Part shown: in pieces, positions 16,895 through 26,301 of the stretch | Layout: each line of letters starts with the position of its first letter | Position numbering within the stretch: position 1 is the first letter of the stretch | Origin: Virgibacillus senegalensis | GTDB lineage: Bacteria; Bacillota; Bacilli; Bacillales; Amphibacillaceae | Direction: 5' to 3' | Length of the DNA stretch: 64,000 nt | Assembly: GCF_000821245.2 (NCBI RefSeq) | Contig: NZ_LN611424.1 | Span: 127,316 to 191,315 of the forward strand | Made by a program: the position numbers and the translations under genes | Notes under the pieces: model-generated | Seen by the model: only the letters and a program-made list of their open reading frames with translations | Told to the model about the DNA's origin: nothing | Database searches by the model: none

Positions 16895-17737
16895 ATGAAA
16901 GGAACCCATATCGTTTCTTGGTCATCCTATAAGTTAGATCCTCGGTATTTAATTATTGCTTTCTTGCTGGCATTTGCAGTTGCTGGTCAAACCTACTTAA
17001 GTTTTGTCCAAGGTTGGGATGCAATTCTTCTCTCCGTTGTTAGCACAATAGTTACGGAAATCATTTTAACTAAAATCATTTACAAGAAATTTATTGTTCC
17101 CATTAGTGCATTTATCACAGGGCTTGGGATTAGTCTGTTATTGAGTACGATCTATTTATGGCCTTACGTTGTGGCTGGGGTGCTTTCCATTGTATTGAAG
17201 CATGCACTCCAATATAAAGGAGGTCATATTTTCAATCCTAATAATATCGCTGTTGTGGCCATGATTTCTCTTCTTCCTGCTTATGTCATTAGTACACCGA
17301 AACAGTGGTCAAATGGTCTTCTTCTCATGGGTATCATTTTGGCTCTAGGAATCGTAGTAACGGCTGTGGCTAAGCGGCTCAGTATTGTCTTGTCCTTTCT
17401 TATTTCATTTGTCGTCTTTGCATATTTAAGAAATGCCCTTTTTGGCCTTCCGTTGTATGCTGCTGTGGGCCCATTGTTGGGCGCCTCTTTTCAATTGTTT
17501 GCTTTCTTTATGATTACCGATCCCAAAACTACGCCCAATAGTATGAAGAGTAAAATCTTATTTGGAATCACCGTCGCTTTCATAGACGCGTTATTTAGAA
17601 TCCAGGGAATTCCAACCCCTCAATTCTATGCATTATTTATCACAAGTATTGTGATCGTAATTCCTTATCGTTATTTGGCAGCACGGAGTCAGAAACAAAA
17701 AACTCAACAAACCAAAGAAGGGGACCTGGCCGTATGA
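16895..17737 (+). CDS. UnbU-like membrane protein, RnfD/NqrB-related
   Basis: A 280-residue integral membrane protein with about eight to ten helices. It has the RnfD/NqrB-like segment KHALQYKGGHIFNPNNIAVV (about residues 100-120) and a MITDPKTTP loop near residue 205, where RnfD proteins have a flavin-associated region. This is the signature of the 'UnbU' family conserved in enediyne warhead cassettes. With UnbL and UnbV relatives in the same operon the assignment is strong. The biochemical role is not settled; membrane redox or electron transfer for polyene remodelling is the common suggestion. GGGAGG precedes the ATG, and its 3' end overlaps the next gene. Confidence 0.85.
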   Translation: MKGTHIVSWSSYKLDPRYLIIAFLLAFAVAGQTYLSFVQGWDAILLSVVSTIVTEIILTKIIYKKFIVPISAFITGLGISLLLSTIYLWPYVVAGVLSIVLKHALQYKGGHIFNPNNIAVVAMISLLPAYVISTPKQWSNGLLLMGIILALGIVVTAVAKRLSIVLSFLISFVVFAYLRNALFGLPLYAAVGPLLGASFQLFAFFMITDPKTTPNSMKSKILFGITVAFIDALFRIQGIPTPQFYALFITSIVIVIPYRYLAARSQKQKTQQTKEGDLAV

Positions 17738-18516
17738 GTATGAAGGTAGCTTCTTATAGTTATATCACCTCTGGAGGTCTTTTTGAGGAGCCGAATACAA
17801 GCAAGATGCTTCCATTATTAAAGGCAAAAGATTATAACATTAAGGGTCTTAGGCGAACTTCGAAATACACTCAATTATGCAGTATCAGTATCAAAGAGTG
17901 TTTTGAAAAGTTACAAGTAGATTTCCCTTTTGATCGCACAAGCGGAGAGAGAGCGGGATTAGTCATAGCTAACAGTGCTTCTAATACTGTCCCCATTCTA
18001 GAAATGTTTCAAGAATACGAACGTTTTGGAGAAGAAAAAATCAATCCTGCCATATTTCCGGAAACGGTTATGAATGCTGTTGGAGGACATTTATCGCGCG
18101 TGTTTAACATTTATGGACCTAATGTGACTCTTTCTAATGAGTTTTCTTCCATAAAATCTCTAATTTATGCCCAGGATTTGTTGGACCAAAACCAAGTGGA
18201 TATTGTGGTCGTATGTTGTTTGAACATTGTTACACCTCCATTAGTTCAGGGAGTTTTACTGGATGATTCTGAAGAAGTAATTTGTACCCTCCTTCTAACA
18301 GAGTTAAATGAAGAGGTTGATGATAGTGAAAGAGGCCAATCTTCTCTACCAATGACTGTAATCAACGATAATAATATGTTGCCTTTGCTTCTGAACTTTC
18401 AAGATATAGTTCCTTCAAGGACTTTCCTTTTTAAAACGGATAGTGAGGAACAGCAAATAGATGTTCAGGGGAATACCCTTCAAATTAAGAATAGAGTGGG
18501 TTATCACTATGCCTAA
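17734..18516 (+). CDS. Cys-less ketosynthase-like protein (chain-length-factor-like)
   Basis: Residues 60-180 follow the KAS fold: GERAGLVIANSASN, FPETVMNAVGGHLSRVF, then YGPNVTLSNEFSS where ketosynthases have 'NACSS'. The catalytic Cys is replaced (Phe at the aligned position), and at 260 residues the protein ends before the two-His half. A catalytically dead KS partner next to active ones is the arrangement of KS-alpha/KS-beta (chain length factor) pairs in type II PKSs and some polyene systems. Both neighbours overlap it, which is consistent with complex formation. The CLF role is inference; it is much shorter than classical CLFs. Confidence 0.72.
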   Translation: MSMKVASYSYITSGGLFEEPNTSKMLPLLKAKDYNIKGLRRTSKYTQLCSISIKECFEKLQVDFPFDRTSGERAGLVIANSASNTVPILEMFQEYERFGEEKINPAIFPETVMNAVGGHLSRVFNIYGPNVTLSNEFSSIKSLIYAQDLLDQNQVDIVVVCCLNIVTPPLVQGVLLDDSEEVICTLLLTELNEEVDDSERGQSSLPMTVINDNNMLPLLLNFQDIVPSRTFLFKTDSEEQQIDVQGNTLQIKNRVGYHYA

Positions 18517-19726
18517 TGTCTTCATTGGGGATGCAGAAGTTGTAACGGCCTTAGGTTTTGGGCTAGAGAGAAACTGGAATGAAATGAAAAATTACGAAGG
18601 AGTCAATCGTATTCCCAAGAGAAGAGCTATGCCTCTCACCTCTGAGAAATCTGACTTCCCAGTCTATCCAATTGATGAACTCCACCTGGATTATTATCTG
18701 ACAAAGGAACAGTTAAAGTATATAGACTCCATCGGTTTTCGGAACGATTGGGATTTTAAGATGTTAGCAGCTGTCGGATCGGTACTCCTTAAAAGAAATG
18801 ATATACCGATGGAGAAAGTGGGGCTAGTAGTTGCTCATGAAAATCCTGGGGTAGCCACTTTAATTGACCACCTTTTAAATACGGTTCAAGCAGAGGAACA
18901 TATAGAATTTAGTTCGTTTAAAGACCGATTTTACAATATTCAAACGTTCCCTCACCTTTTTCATTTGGCGAAACTCTTAGGAACCAATGGACCATCCTAT
19001 GTAGTGAACAATGCTTGCGCCTCTGGGCTGTATGCGATAGACCTCGGAAGCTCTTTAATTGAAAGAGGTCATTGTGACCATGTGCTCGTCCTTAGTTCTG
19101 ATTATGCTCATTTTACGGAGCAGAAATGGCTAGACGATAATGGATATAATTCTAAATTCGAGAACATTCGCCCTTTTGACAATGACCGAAGTGGTGCTGT
19201 TTTAGGAGATGGAGCAGGTGCTATGTGGCTTCATAAAGACATCCATAAGATAGAACAAAATTTCACTTGTGAATATGTAGGAAGTGCTTTTTCACAAGAT
19301 AATTGGCGAATGACTCTGCCTGATATAACTCAACATACATATTCCAAAGTTATTAAAGAAGCTAAAGCCCTTTTAGATCAACCGATTGATCTTTTAACGC
19401 CTCATGGGGTGGGTAGTCCTCTTTGGGACAAATATGAATTAAAAGAAATCGAAAAAGCATTTTCCGGAAGTAAACTCCCTATGCTTACTGCCTTTAAAGG
19501 CTACATTGGTCATACTTTAGGAGCAAGTGCTCTCATTGAAACCATTTATCTTATCAAATGTATTCAAGAAAATACGATTTTACCTACGGCTAATTTTACT
19601 GGGAATAATGCTAGCCACCTAAAAATAGTTAAAGAAACCGAAAATAAGAAGTTATCTTCAGGAATTAAGGCGGTTCCTGCATTTGGAGGATTTAATGCAG
19701 CTTCTGTTTTTAAAAAAGTTCAATAA
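18509..19726 (+). CDS. Ketosynthase 2
   Basis: I start at the ATG 18509 embedded in the end of the previous gene (ATGCCTAA); an upstream in-frame start would only add non-conserved residues. The 405-residue protein has Cys170 in VVNNACASG, His299 in LTPHGVGSP, Lys330 and His335 in AFKGYIGHTLGAS, a complete KAS active site. The GTGTP motif of KS1 is GVGSP here, so the pocket is diverged. It probably condenses with KS1 or the Cys-less partner on the operon's ACP. Confidence 0.87.
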   Translation: MPNVFIGDAEVVTALGFGLERNWNEMKNYEGVNRIPKRRAMPLTSEKSDFPVYPIDELHLDYYLTKEQLKYIDSIGFRNDWDFKMLAAVGSVLLKRNDIPMEKVGLVVAHENPGVATLIDHLLNTVQAEEHIEFSSFKDRFYNIQTFPHLFHLAKLLGTNGPSYVVNNACASGLYAIDLGSSLIERGHCDHVLVLSSDYAHFTEQKWLDDNGYNSKFENIRPFDNDRSGAVLGDGAGAMWLHKDIHKIEQNFTCEYVGSAFSQDNWRMTLPDITQHTYSKVIKEAKALLDQPIDLLTPHGVGSPLWDKYELKEIEKAFSGSKLPMLTAFKGYIGHTLGASALIETIYLIKCIQENTILPTANFTGNNASHLKIVKETENKKLSSGIKAVPAFGGFNAASVFKKVQ

Positions 19727-19739
19727 GGGGTGAAAAAGA

Positions 19740-20474
19740 ATTACTAACGTTCAATGGGATTTTGAAGGAGAAAAAGTATTTGTTACTGGCGGGTCACGTG
19801 GAATTGGCAGGCAGATAGTAAAAGATCTCGCAGAGGCCAAGGCTGATGTTGTTTTTACTTATAACAAATCAACGAATGAAGCAGAAAAGGTGGTCAAGGA
19901 GTGCCACTCTTTGGGAGGATCTGTTCATAGTATACAATGTGATTTTTCAAAAAAAGAAGAACTACGTTCTCTCATTGAAACCCTACGTGGTGAGTCTATC
20001 AAGTATCTCATAAATAATGCAGGGATTCTTAGAGACAATCTGTTTTTTAATATGAAAGAGGATGAGTGGGAAGATGTCCTTCAAGTGAATTTGAATAGTT
20101 TGTATTATTTGACCCAAGGATTGATTAAATCCATCTCATTGCAACGAGGAGCTATTGTCAATGTTTCCTCTGTATCGGGTATTTACGGAACCGTTGGACA
20201 AGTAAATTATTCCACTACTAAAGCAGGAATCATTGGATTTACTAAATCGTTAGCAAAAGAAGTGGGAAGACTTGGAGTCAGGGTAAATGCAGTAGCCCCA
20301 GGCTATATAGAGACGGAAATGATTGAAGAGGTTCAACAGCGAATAGATAAAAGATGCATTCCGTTACGAAGGATAGGGAGGGTGGATGATGTTTCTCTTG
20401 CTACTTTATTTTTAATGTCAGATGCCTCTAGATATATAACAGGAGAGGTTATTCAAGTTTCAGGGGGAATCTAA
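19740..20474 (+). CDS. FabG-like 3-oxoacyl-ACP reductase (ketoreductase), AUU start
   Basis: A short-chain dehydrogenase with the N-terminal VFVTGGSRGIGRQI nucleotide motif, NNAGI, a VNVSSVSGIYG / YSTTKAG Ser-Tyr-Lys active site and GEVIQVSGGI ending: a full 244-residue FabG. The reading frame has an in-frame TGA at 19731 and no ATG, GTG or TTG before the glycine motif. The only plausible start is ATT at 19740, 9 nt after AAGGGG. A GTG at 19890 would delete the cofactor site. It reduces beta-keto intermediates on the operon ACP, giving alcohols for dehydration. Confidence 0.88.
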   Translation: MTNVQWDFEGEKVFVTGGSRGIGRQIVKDLAEAKADVVFTYNKSTNEAEKVVKECHSLGGSVHSIQCDFSKKEELRSLIETLRGESIKYLINNAGILRDNLFFNMKEDEWEDVLQVNLNSLYYLTQGLIKSISLQRGAIVNVSSVSGIYGTVGQVNYSTTKAGIIGFTKSLAKEVGRLGVRVNAVAPGYIETEMIEEVQQRIDKRCIPLRRIGRVDDVSLATLFLMSDASRYITGEVIQVSGGI

Positions 20475-20498
20475 AAAAACGAAGGGATGACGGATATT

Positions 20499-20756
20499 AT
20501 GAGTAACCAGCTAACTACACCGATCATTGGCAAGGTAATTGAAATTGTAAAAGAAATAACAGAAAACGATGAGATCACGGAGGCTAATATCTATGATGAC
20601 TTGGATGAACTGGAAGTAGACTCCCTTGCAGCATTAGAACTAGCTGTAATGATCGAGCGTTTTTACGGATACCAAGTGACCGAAGAGGACCTAGGTCAAG
20701 TTGCTAATTTGGCTGATATCGCCTCTCTTATCGAAAGTAAAAAAGAAGATGTGTGA
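20499..20756 (+). CDS. Acyl carrier protein
   Basis: An 85-residue acidic four-helix protein with the phosphopantetheine site Ser42 in ELEVDSLAALELA. GAAGGGATGA is a ribosome site for the ATG at 20499; the ATG at 20487 is too close. It carries the growing chain for KS1, KS2 and the ketoreductase. No phosphopantetheinyl transferase is encoded here, so the cell's AcpS or Sfp-type enzyme is presumed. Its stop is overlapped by the DUF1702 gene. Confidence 0.9.
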   Translation: MSNQLTTPIIGKVIEIVKEITENDEITEANIYDDLDELEVDSLAALELAVMIERFYGYQVTEEDLGQVANLADIASLIESKKEDV

Positions 20757-21729
20757 TTCGATTTTAAGATTTAGTAGTATTTCCTTCGTAATTCGAGGTG
20801 TTAGTAAGGCGTTAAAGCTGAAATATTGCCTTCAAACCAGATCATCAAGATGGATTGAAAGATATGAAAATATCTTCTATGCCTTTCTGAGTGGATGTGC
20901 GTATACTCTGCTGAAATCTGATTGGAGTAAGTTTGGTCAGCATATGGAGAGAAAAAATTCTATCTTTTATGTTGGTTTTTCCTTTGAAGGCGCTGCCTTA
21001 GGTTTGGGATATAGACTTCGTTCTTCTCTTAAAAGTGGTGAGTTTGAAAAAATGTATAAACGTCTCTCTCCCAAGTATAGGTATCAATATTATGTAGGGC
21101 TGGGATGGTGGCTTCATCTGGCATTTAAGAACCAAGCTTTCAAGTATTTCGAAGTCGAGCGTAAACTTGATCGCCTTTACGCTCCGATTCTTTACGATGG
21201 TATCGGGTTTAAATTGTCCATCTTTAAATTTGGATTCTATCCTCATAAACTGAGTAAGGCCGTTGAAAGATTGGGAGTGGGATCTGAGCGGAGCAAAGTA
21301 GTTTATCAAGGAATAGGGAGAAGCCTTTGGTTCCTTACTCATTTTAGGATAGAAGAAAGTATCCGCAAGATTCAAAGTTTTCATTACTCTATTCAACAAG
21401 AAATTTTAAGTGGGTTGGGGATTGCGGTGGCGTATAGCTATCTCGATAATGCTTCTACACCAATAAGCAAAGCAGAAGCCCTGCTTGATGAAACTAGTTT
21501 TGTTTCTTTTAAACAAGGTTTAGCGTTTGGATGGAAGGCGAGAAAGATTCAAGATCAGAAGCTTTATGATCAGGCGATTTCTCAACAAGGAATTAGAGAT
21601 GAAGTGGAAAAATTGGTCTCATTGGTGGATTACACGGAAGAAGTAGCAAACAATTACTACCTTTGGGTGCAACATACACGTAAGGCTATTAAACAATACA
21701 AGGAGGACAAGTCTGTTGAATTATCGTAA
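20749..21729 (+). CDS. UnbL-like DUF1702 protein
   Basis: The start is the ATG at 20749 overlapping the ACP stop. The 326-residue protein shows the ordered DUF1702 blocks: FSFEGAALGLGYRL, YQYYVGLGWWLHLAF, LYDGIGFKLSIFKFGFY, VYQGIGRSLWFLTHF, GLGIAVAYSYLD and SFKQGLAFGWKAR. DUF1702 is the UnbL family of enediyne warhead cassettes, with aromatic and glycine-rich membrane-associated repeats and no assigned chemistry. The order KS-KR-ACP-UnbL-UnbV in one overlapping transcript indicates it works on the ACP product. Confidence 0.85.
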   Translation: MCDSILRFSSISFVIRGVSKALKLKYCLQTRSSRWIERYENIFYAFLSGCAYTLLKSDWSKFGQHMERKNSIFYVGFSFEGAALGLGYRLRSSLKSGEFEKMYKRLSPKYRYQYYVGLGWWLHLAFKNQAFKYFEVERKLDRLYAPILYDGIGFKLSIFKFGFYPHKLSKAVERLGVGSERSKVVYQGIGRSLWFLTHFRIEESIRKIQSFHYSIQQEILSGLGIAVAYSYLDNASTPISKAEALLDETSFVSFKQGLAFGWKARKIQDQKLYDQAISQQGIRDEVEKLVSLVDYTEEVANNYYLWVQHTRKAIKQYKEDKSVELS

Positions 21730-23479
21730 TATTTCAAAAATGATAGTGGTAGCTGCATTAGGTATTAATTTAGCTGCTTGTTCATATGCTGGACAAGCTA
21801 AAAAAAAAGAAGAACTTGGATTCCAATTAGCCGATAAAACAGAAGAAACGAATATCTCGTTCACTCATGAAAAACCTTCATTTGACGAAAAGGCCAACAA
21901 TATTATGCCTTGGCTAACAACCTTAGGTGCCTCTGTATCAGTTGCTGATTTTAATAACGATGGGTATATGGACGTCTTTTTTACTAATTCCCAAAAAGGA
22001 TCAAGCAATGCTTTATTCCAAAACAATGGAGACGGGACTTTTACGGATGTAACAAAAGAATCGAAACTTGGAAGCATCAATCAAGAAGGTATTTCTACCT
22101 CGGCTGTTTGGTTTGATTATAACAATAATGGTTATCAAGACATTTATATTGCCGGTTGGGGACAAAGCAAACTGTTTGAAAATAACGGAGATGGAACCTT
22201 TACCGATGTAACGGAGGAATCTAATACGGGTTTTTCAGGAAACGTCGGTAAAGCAATTACACTGGACTATGACCAAGATGGACACCTTGATTTATACTTA
22301 GGGAATTATTTTCAAAATGATGTGGACTTATGGAACTTAGAGACTACGAAAATTATGCATAATGATTTTGAACGAGCTGCGAATGGTGGGGAGAACTTAT
22401 TGTTTAAAAATAATGGGGACGGAACGTTCACTAACGTGTCCGAAGAGATGGGGGTCCATGATAGCGGATGGACACTAGCCCCAGGTAGTGCGGACATTAA
22501 TAATGATGGTTATCCCGACCTCTATAATGCTAATGATTTTGGGCCAGATACTCTGTATATCAATGATGAAGGAAAAGGATTCAAAGAGGTTGAACAAAAT
22601 CATGGTATTGGGGATGACACCTATAAAGGGATGAATACTAGTTTTGCCGACTTGTTTCATGAAGGCCAGCTCGGTATTTATATAAGTAATGTGAGCAAGC
22701 CGCGCTATATTCTAGAAGGAAATCAATTTTGGTATCCCAATGAGGATGGTAAATACGAAGACAAAGCCGAAGAGCTTGGGATTAATCTAGCAGGCTTTTC
22801 GTGGGGAGCTTCTTTTACTGATCTTAATAATAGTGGAGACCTTGATTTAGTGGTAACGAATGGGTTCATATCCGCAAGTGAAGAGGATGATTACTGGTTT
22901 GAATTAGGTACCTTAGCTACAACACCCGGAAATATTATTGAGGATACAAAAAATTGGCCAGCTTTTAATGACAAAAGTCTTTCTGGGTATGAAGAAAAGT
23001 TCCTTTTCTTAAATGATGGAAATGGAAAACTTACCGATGTCGCTGAAGATGCCCAATTAGACTTCACTTATGACGGGCGAGGGGTAGCGCCGATCGACTT
23101 TGATAACGATGGGGATATGGATTTAATATTTGCTAATCAAAATGCCCCAGCAAAAGTATATGAGAATGAAACTACAGATGATTCCAATTGGATCAACTTA
23201 GATTTAGAAGGGACGGAAGCTAGTAATCGGGATGCTGTAGGTGCCAAAGTATTATTTACGATTGATGGAGAACAAACACTTATGGAAAGAGATGGGGGGA
23301 ACGGCTATGCCACGCAAAGAGACCCGCGTCTTCATATTGGAACAGGGGAGAGTGAAGTGGTAGAGAATATAAAAATTACTTGGCCATCAGGAGGTGTCGA
23401 GGAATTCAAAAATATTAAAGTGAATCAATTCTTAAAAATTAAAGAAGGAGAAGGAATAATAGGGGAGGAAGAAACATGA
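21716..23479 (+). CDS. UnbV-like CRTAC1/ASPIC lipoprotein with FG-GAP repeats
   Basis: The TTG start overlaps the UnbL gene. The signal peptide ends in the lipobox LAAC with Cys22, so the protein is anchored on the outer face of the membrane. About seven FG-GAP blades carry Ca-binding loops such as DFNNDGYMD (78-86), DYNNNGYQD, DYDQDGHLD, DINNDGYPD and DFDNDGDMD. The C-terminal part (about 500-570: GAKVLFTIDGEQ, DPRLHIGTGE, ITWPSGG) is the ASPIC/UnbV domain. UnbV is one of the three conserved proteins of enediyne cassettes. The lipoprotein anchor suggests a membrane-surface step with UnbU. Confidence 0.9.
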   Translation: MNYRNISKMIVVAALGINLAACSYAGQAKKKEELGFQLADKTEETNISFTHEKPSFDEKANNIMPWLTTLGASVSVADFNNDGYMDVFFTNSQKGSSNALFQNNGDGTFTDVTKESKLGSINQEGISTSAVWFDYNNNGYQDIYIAGWGQSKLFENNGDGTFTDVTEESNTGFSGNVGKAITLDYDQDGHLDLYLGNYFQNDVDLWNLETTKIMHNDFERAANGGENLLFKNNGDGTFTNVSEEMGVHDSGWTLAPGSADINNDGYPDLYNANDFGPDTLYINDEGKGFKEVEQNHGIGDDTYKGMNTSFADLFHEGQLGIYISNVSKPRYILEGNQFWYPNEDGKYEDKAEELGINLAGFSWGASFTDLNNSGDLDLVVTNGFISASEEDDYWFELGTLATTPGNIIEDTKNWPAFNDKSLSGYEEKFLFLNDGNGKLTDVAEDAQLDFTYDGRGVAPIDFDNDGDMDLIFANQNAPAKVYENETTDDSNWINLDLEGTEASNRDAVGAKVLFTIDGEQTLMERDGGNGYATQRDPRLHIGTGESEVVENIKITWPSGGVEEFKNIKVNQFLKIKEGEGIIGEEET

Positions 23480-24789
23480 GCGAACTATACAAAGTGCTCC
23501 ACCCATTTACTGCTATGCCAGTAAAAGAGGAATTAAATGTCGATTCCATGGAAAATAAATATCCAATCATGCAGGAAAAAGTACAAGACGAATACGTCAC
23601 AAGCTTAGACCAGTCGTTTCATAACTTTTCAAATGCTGCTCTTTCCCTGGTAAACAATAACCACCCTGATTTTTTGAACGTCATTATGGAGCAATATAGA
23701 CGTCTTCCCTCTAGTTTGTTAATAGGGCAAGGACATGATCAAGCTCAAATTTTAGCGGAGAAGTTAGTAAAACTCCATCCTAATATGGAAATGGTATTTT
23801 ACTCTAATGATGGGAGTGGAAGTATTGAAACAGCAATGAAATTAGTTCGCCAATACTTTCTGCAAGTCGGTAAATATCAGAAGAAAAAATTCTTATCATT
23901 GACCGGAGCTTACCATGGAGTAAGTTATGGAGCCTTATCGATGACCGGGTTAGATATGGAATCTTTATACGGACCAATGCTTGAAGGATGTCTCTCAGTT
24001 AAGAGTCCTCATGATTTTGAGTTGGAATCAAAAGAAGAAAATGACCTCGCGTCTCTCCAGCAGCTAAGGGAGGTCATTGACAAAGAGGGAGCAGAAAACA
24101 TAGGAGCCTTATTTATTGAACCCATTCAAGGTGTCAATGGGATCCAACAGTTCTCCGTGTCCTATTTACAGTCATTAAGAAGAATCACGAAAGAACATGA
24201 TATTTTACTTGTTTTGGATGAGGTAACGACAGGCATTGGGAGAATAGGGGATTGGTTTGCAGATATCAAGCATTCCATAGGGGCTGATTTGGTTGCTACA
24301 TCGAAGGGATTAACGGCGGGACTTTTTCCTCTCGGTGTCACCCTTATTAGTAAGGAAATAGCTCAAACATTTGTGGGAAATGATTACGGATTCCCTCATG
24401 GAAATACCCTAGGAGGTCACCCTGTAGCTTGTGCAATTGCTGTACGAGTGATTGAATATGTGGAAAACCAAAACCTATTAGACAGAGTGGAAAGAGACGG
24501 AGATAAGGTTCGAAGGTTCTTAGCATCCTCTTTGAAGTCAAATCCCAATGTCAAAGAAATTAAGGGTGAAGGTTTTATGATAGGTATTGAAGTAAAAGAG
24601 GCTCCTGACTTATATGTCAGTCAATTGCTCAAAGAATTTAAGAAGGGAGGGATTTTAGTTTCCTTTTTTAATACGACGATATGTATTTATTTACCGTTAG
24701 ATATGGATTACTCAACTATAGAATTAGCTTTACAGAAGCTTATCTTAATTATTAATCAAACTAGTTTAGAAGGGCAGGTCCATGCATGA
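23476..24789 (+). CDS. Class III PLP-dependent aminotransferase
   Basis: A 437-residue fold-type I aminotransferase. FYSNDGSGSIETAMKL binds the cofactor phosphate, LVLDEVTTGIGR holds the PLP-ring Asp248, and the Schiff-base lysine is Lys277 in ATSKGLTAGLFPLG. It overlaps both neighbours by 4 nt. In this operon it could install an amine on an aldehyde or ketone intermediate, or release the chain by transamination; the substrate is not readable. Confidence 0.87.
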   Translation: MSELYKVLHPFTAMPVKEELNVDSMENKYPIMQEKVQDEYVTSLDQSFHNFSNAALSLVNNNHPDFLNVIMEQYRRLPSSLLIGQGHDQAQILAEKLVKLHPNMEMVFYSNDGSGSIETAMKLVRQYFLQVGKYQKKKFLSLTGAYHGVSYGALSMTGLDMESLYGPMLEGCLSVKSPHDFELESKEENDLASLQQLREVIDKEGAENIGALFIEPIQGVNGIQQFSVSYLQSLRRITKEHDILLVLDEVTTGIGRIGDWFADIKHSIGADLVATSKGLTAGLFPLGVTLISKEIAQTFVGNDYGFPHGNTLGGHPVACAIAVRVIEYVENQNLLDRVERDGDKVRRFLASSLKSNPNVKEIKGEGFMIGIEVKEAPDLYVSQLLKEFKKGGILVSFFNTTICIYLPLDMDYSTIELALQKLILIINQTSLEGQVHA

Positions 24790-25550
24790 TGCAAACCGAG
24801 GTTCAATATCCGTGGAAGGAATTCTTTGGAGAAGCTTATTTACAATTTTCTCCTCATATTTTACACGATGAACGTACTAAAGAAGAGATCAAAGGAATTA
24901 AACAACTTCTAGCTTTAGATAATCCGTCTACGATTTTAGATCTAGGGTGTGGGCATGGAAGAATATCAATCCCTTTAGCCCAGGAAGGTCATGAAGTGAT
25001 TGGGCTAGATGGATCGGAAGTATCCCTTGCCCAGGCTAAGCGTCTCTCCCATGAATTAGGCATTGAAAATATAGAGTGGGTCCTTAGTGAAATGAAAAAC
25101 ATGGAATTACCTTTGGATTCATTGGACTATGTACTTAATATGTCCACAGCCATTGGTTATGTTTCTGAGGATGAAGATAGGCAAGCTTTCGAAAGAGTGT
25201 ATAAGAGGTTGAAACCGGGTGGTAAATTGCTGATAGATACAGAAAATAGAGATTATAAGATCAAAAACTATATTCCACGCTTGTGGGATCAGATGGCTAA
25301 TCAACCGGTATGGTCTAGTAGGTATTTTGATTGTATTACCGGAAGGTGGGTCGAAGAAACCATGTGGTATCAAGATTCAGTGATGGAAAAAGCAACCTTA
25401 GATATACGCTTATATACAGCCACTGAGTTAACAAGCATGTTGAAGAGCTGTGGGTTTGCCATCTCTTCAGTCTTTGGAGATTTAAAGGGGGCGTCTCTTA
25501 CGATTGACTCTCCTCGTATGATTATTTTAGCAGAAAAGGGAGGATATTAA
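24786..25550 (+). CDS. SAM-dependent methyltransferase 1
   Basis: A 254-residue class I methyltransferase: motif I ILDLGCGHGRISIPL, acidic loop VIGLDGS, motif III-like LKPGGKLLIDTEN. The N-terminal cap is short. It overlaps the aminotransferase (ATGA) and the cupin gene (TAATG). It probably methylates O or N on the pathway product; the target atom is unknown. Confidence 0.82.
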   Translation: MMQTEVQYPWKEFFGEAYLQFSPHILHDERTKEEIKGIKQLLALDNPSTILDLGCGHGRISIPLAQEGHEVIGLDGSEVSLAQAKRLSHELGIENIEWVLSEMKNMELPLDSLDYVLNMSTAIGYVSEDEDRQAFERVYKRLKPGGKLLIDTENRDYKIKNYIPRLWDQMANQPVWSSRYFDCITGRWVEETMWYQDSVMEKATLDIRLYTATELTSMLKSCGFAISSVFGDLKGASLTIDSPRMIILAEKGGY

Positions 25551-25882
25551 TGACTATTATTAAAGATGTAAACAATGTATGGAAAAAAGGGTTTTTTCAC
25601 AATTCACAGTTTAAAATGCTCTGGAGAGAAGATGGGAATCAATCATCAACTGAAGCTTTTATTGTTAAATTTGAACCCGGAGGCTTTATTCCTAAACATG
25701 ACCATCCTGGCAGAGAGTATGCTTATGTACTCGATGGAGAGATGAAAGTTGATGGCGAGACGTTAAAGAAAGGAGATTTTTTGACCGCGGGAGAAGGGGA
25801 AATCCATGATGTATCTACTGATACGGGAGTCACCTTTCTAATTATCATCGAAAAACCCATTCATGTGGTGGAAGAGTTTTAA
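25550..25882 (+). CDS. Small cupin protein
   Basis: A 110-residue single-domain cupin. Motif 1 reads GGFIPKHDHPGREYAYVLDGEM with two His and a Glu/Tyr position for metal, and motif 2 reads GDFLTAGEGEIHDV with another His. Such proteins are metal-dependent isomerases, oxygenases or cyclases in natural-product pathways. It is translationally coupled (TAATG) to the methyltransferase. Specific chemistry is not assignable. Confidence 0.75.
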   Translation: MTIIKDVNNVWKKGFFHNSQFKMLWREDGNQSSTEAFIVKFEPGGFIPKHDHPGREYAYVLDGEMKVDGETLKKGDFLTAGEGEIHDVSTDTGVTFLIIIEKPIHVVEEF

Positions 25883-25884
25883 AT

Positions 25885-26301
25885 ATGCAAGTTGATTTGA
25901 TACCACAAAAACCACCTTTTCGCTTTGTAGATGAGGTGGTGGAATATAAAAAAAACCAGTCTTTAACGGCTGCCTTTGACTATGCAAATTATTTAGCCGA
26001 CTTTCCATTTATCGATAAACTTCCCCCAAGTTTTCTAATCGAAGGGTTGGCCCAATCAAGTGTATTATTTGTTGAGCGAGAGACCTCTCCATTAGAAGAG
26101 AAGGAGATTCCTATTTTAGGAACAATCGATTTTGATTTTGTAAAAGAACCTAGAGGCGGAGAAGATAAGGTTTACTATTTTATAGAACCTATGAAGGTTT
26201 TTTCTAAGCATTGTCTTCTAAAAGTATCGGCTTTGGAAAATCAAGAAATCATTGCTACGGGAAGAATAAGTGTCGCAAAAGTTATTCAGGAGAGTGGTTA
26301 A
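25885..26301 (+). CDS. FabZ-like hotdog protein 1, catalytic His missing
   Basis: A 138-residue hotdog protein with FabZ-type PPFRFVDEVVEY and the helix LPPSFLIEGLAQSSVLFV that keeps the active-site Glu. Where FabZ has GHFP it has ADFP, so the catalytic His appears to be Asp. It may be an inactive subunit of a heterodimeric dehydratase with the second hotdog protein (27335-27751), or a thioesterase-like protein, since enediyne systems use a hotdog thioesterase (TEBC). Only 2 nt separate it from the cupin. Confidence 0.72.
   Translation: MQVDLIPQKPPFRFVDEVVEYKKNQSLTAAFDYANYLADFPFIDKLPPSFLIEGLAQSSVLFVERETSPLEEKEIPILGTIDFDFVKEPRGGEDKVYYFIEPMKVFSKHCLLKVSALENQEIIATGRISVAKVIQESG

Noticed and set aside
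19890-20474. Ketoreductase starting at GTG 19890
   Set aside because: This start would remove the TGGSRGIG cofactor motif, which is intact in the same frame upstream and preceded by a good ribosome site at ATT 19740.
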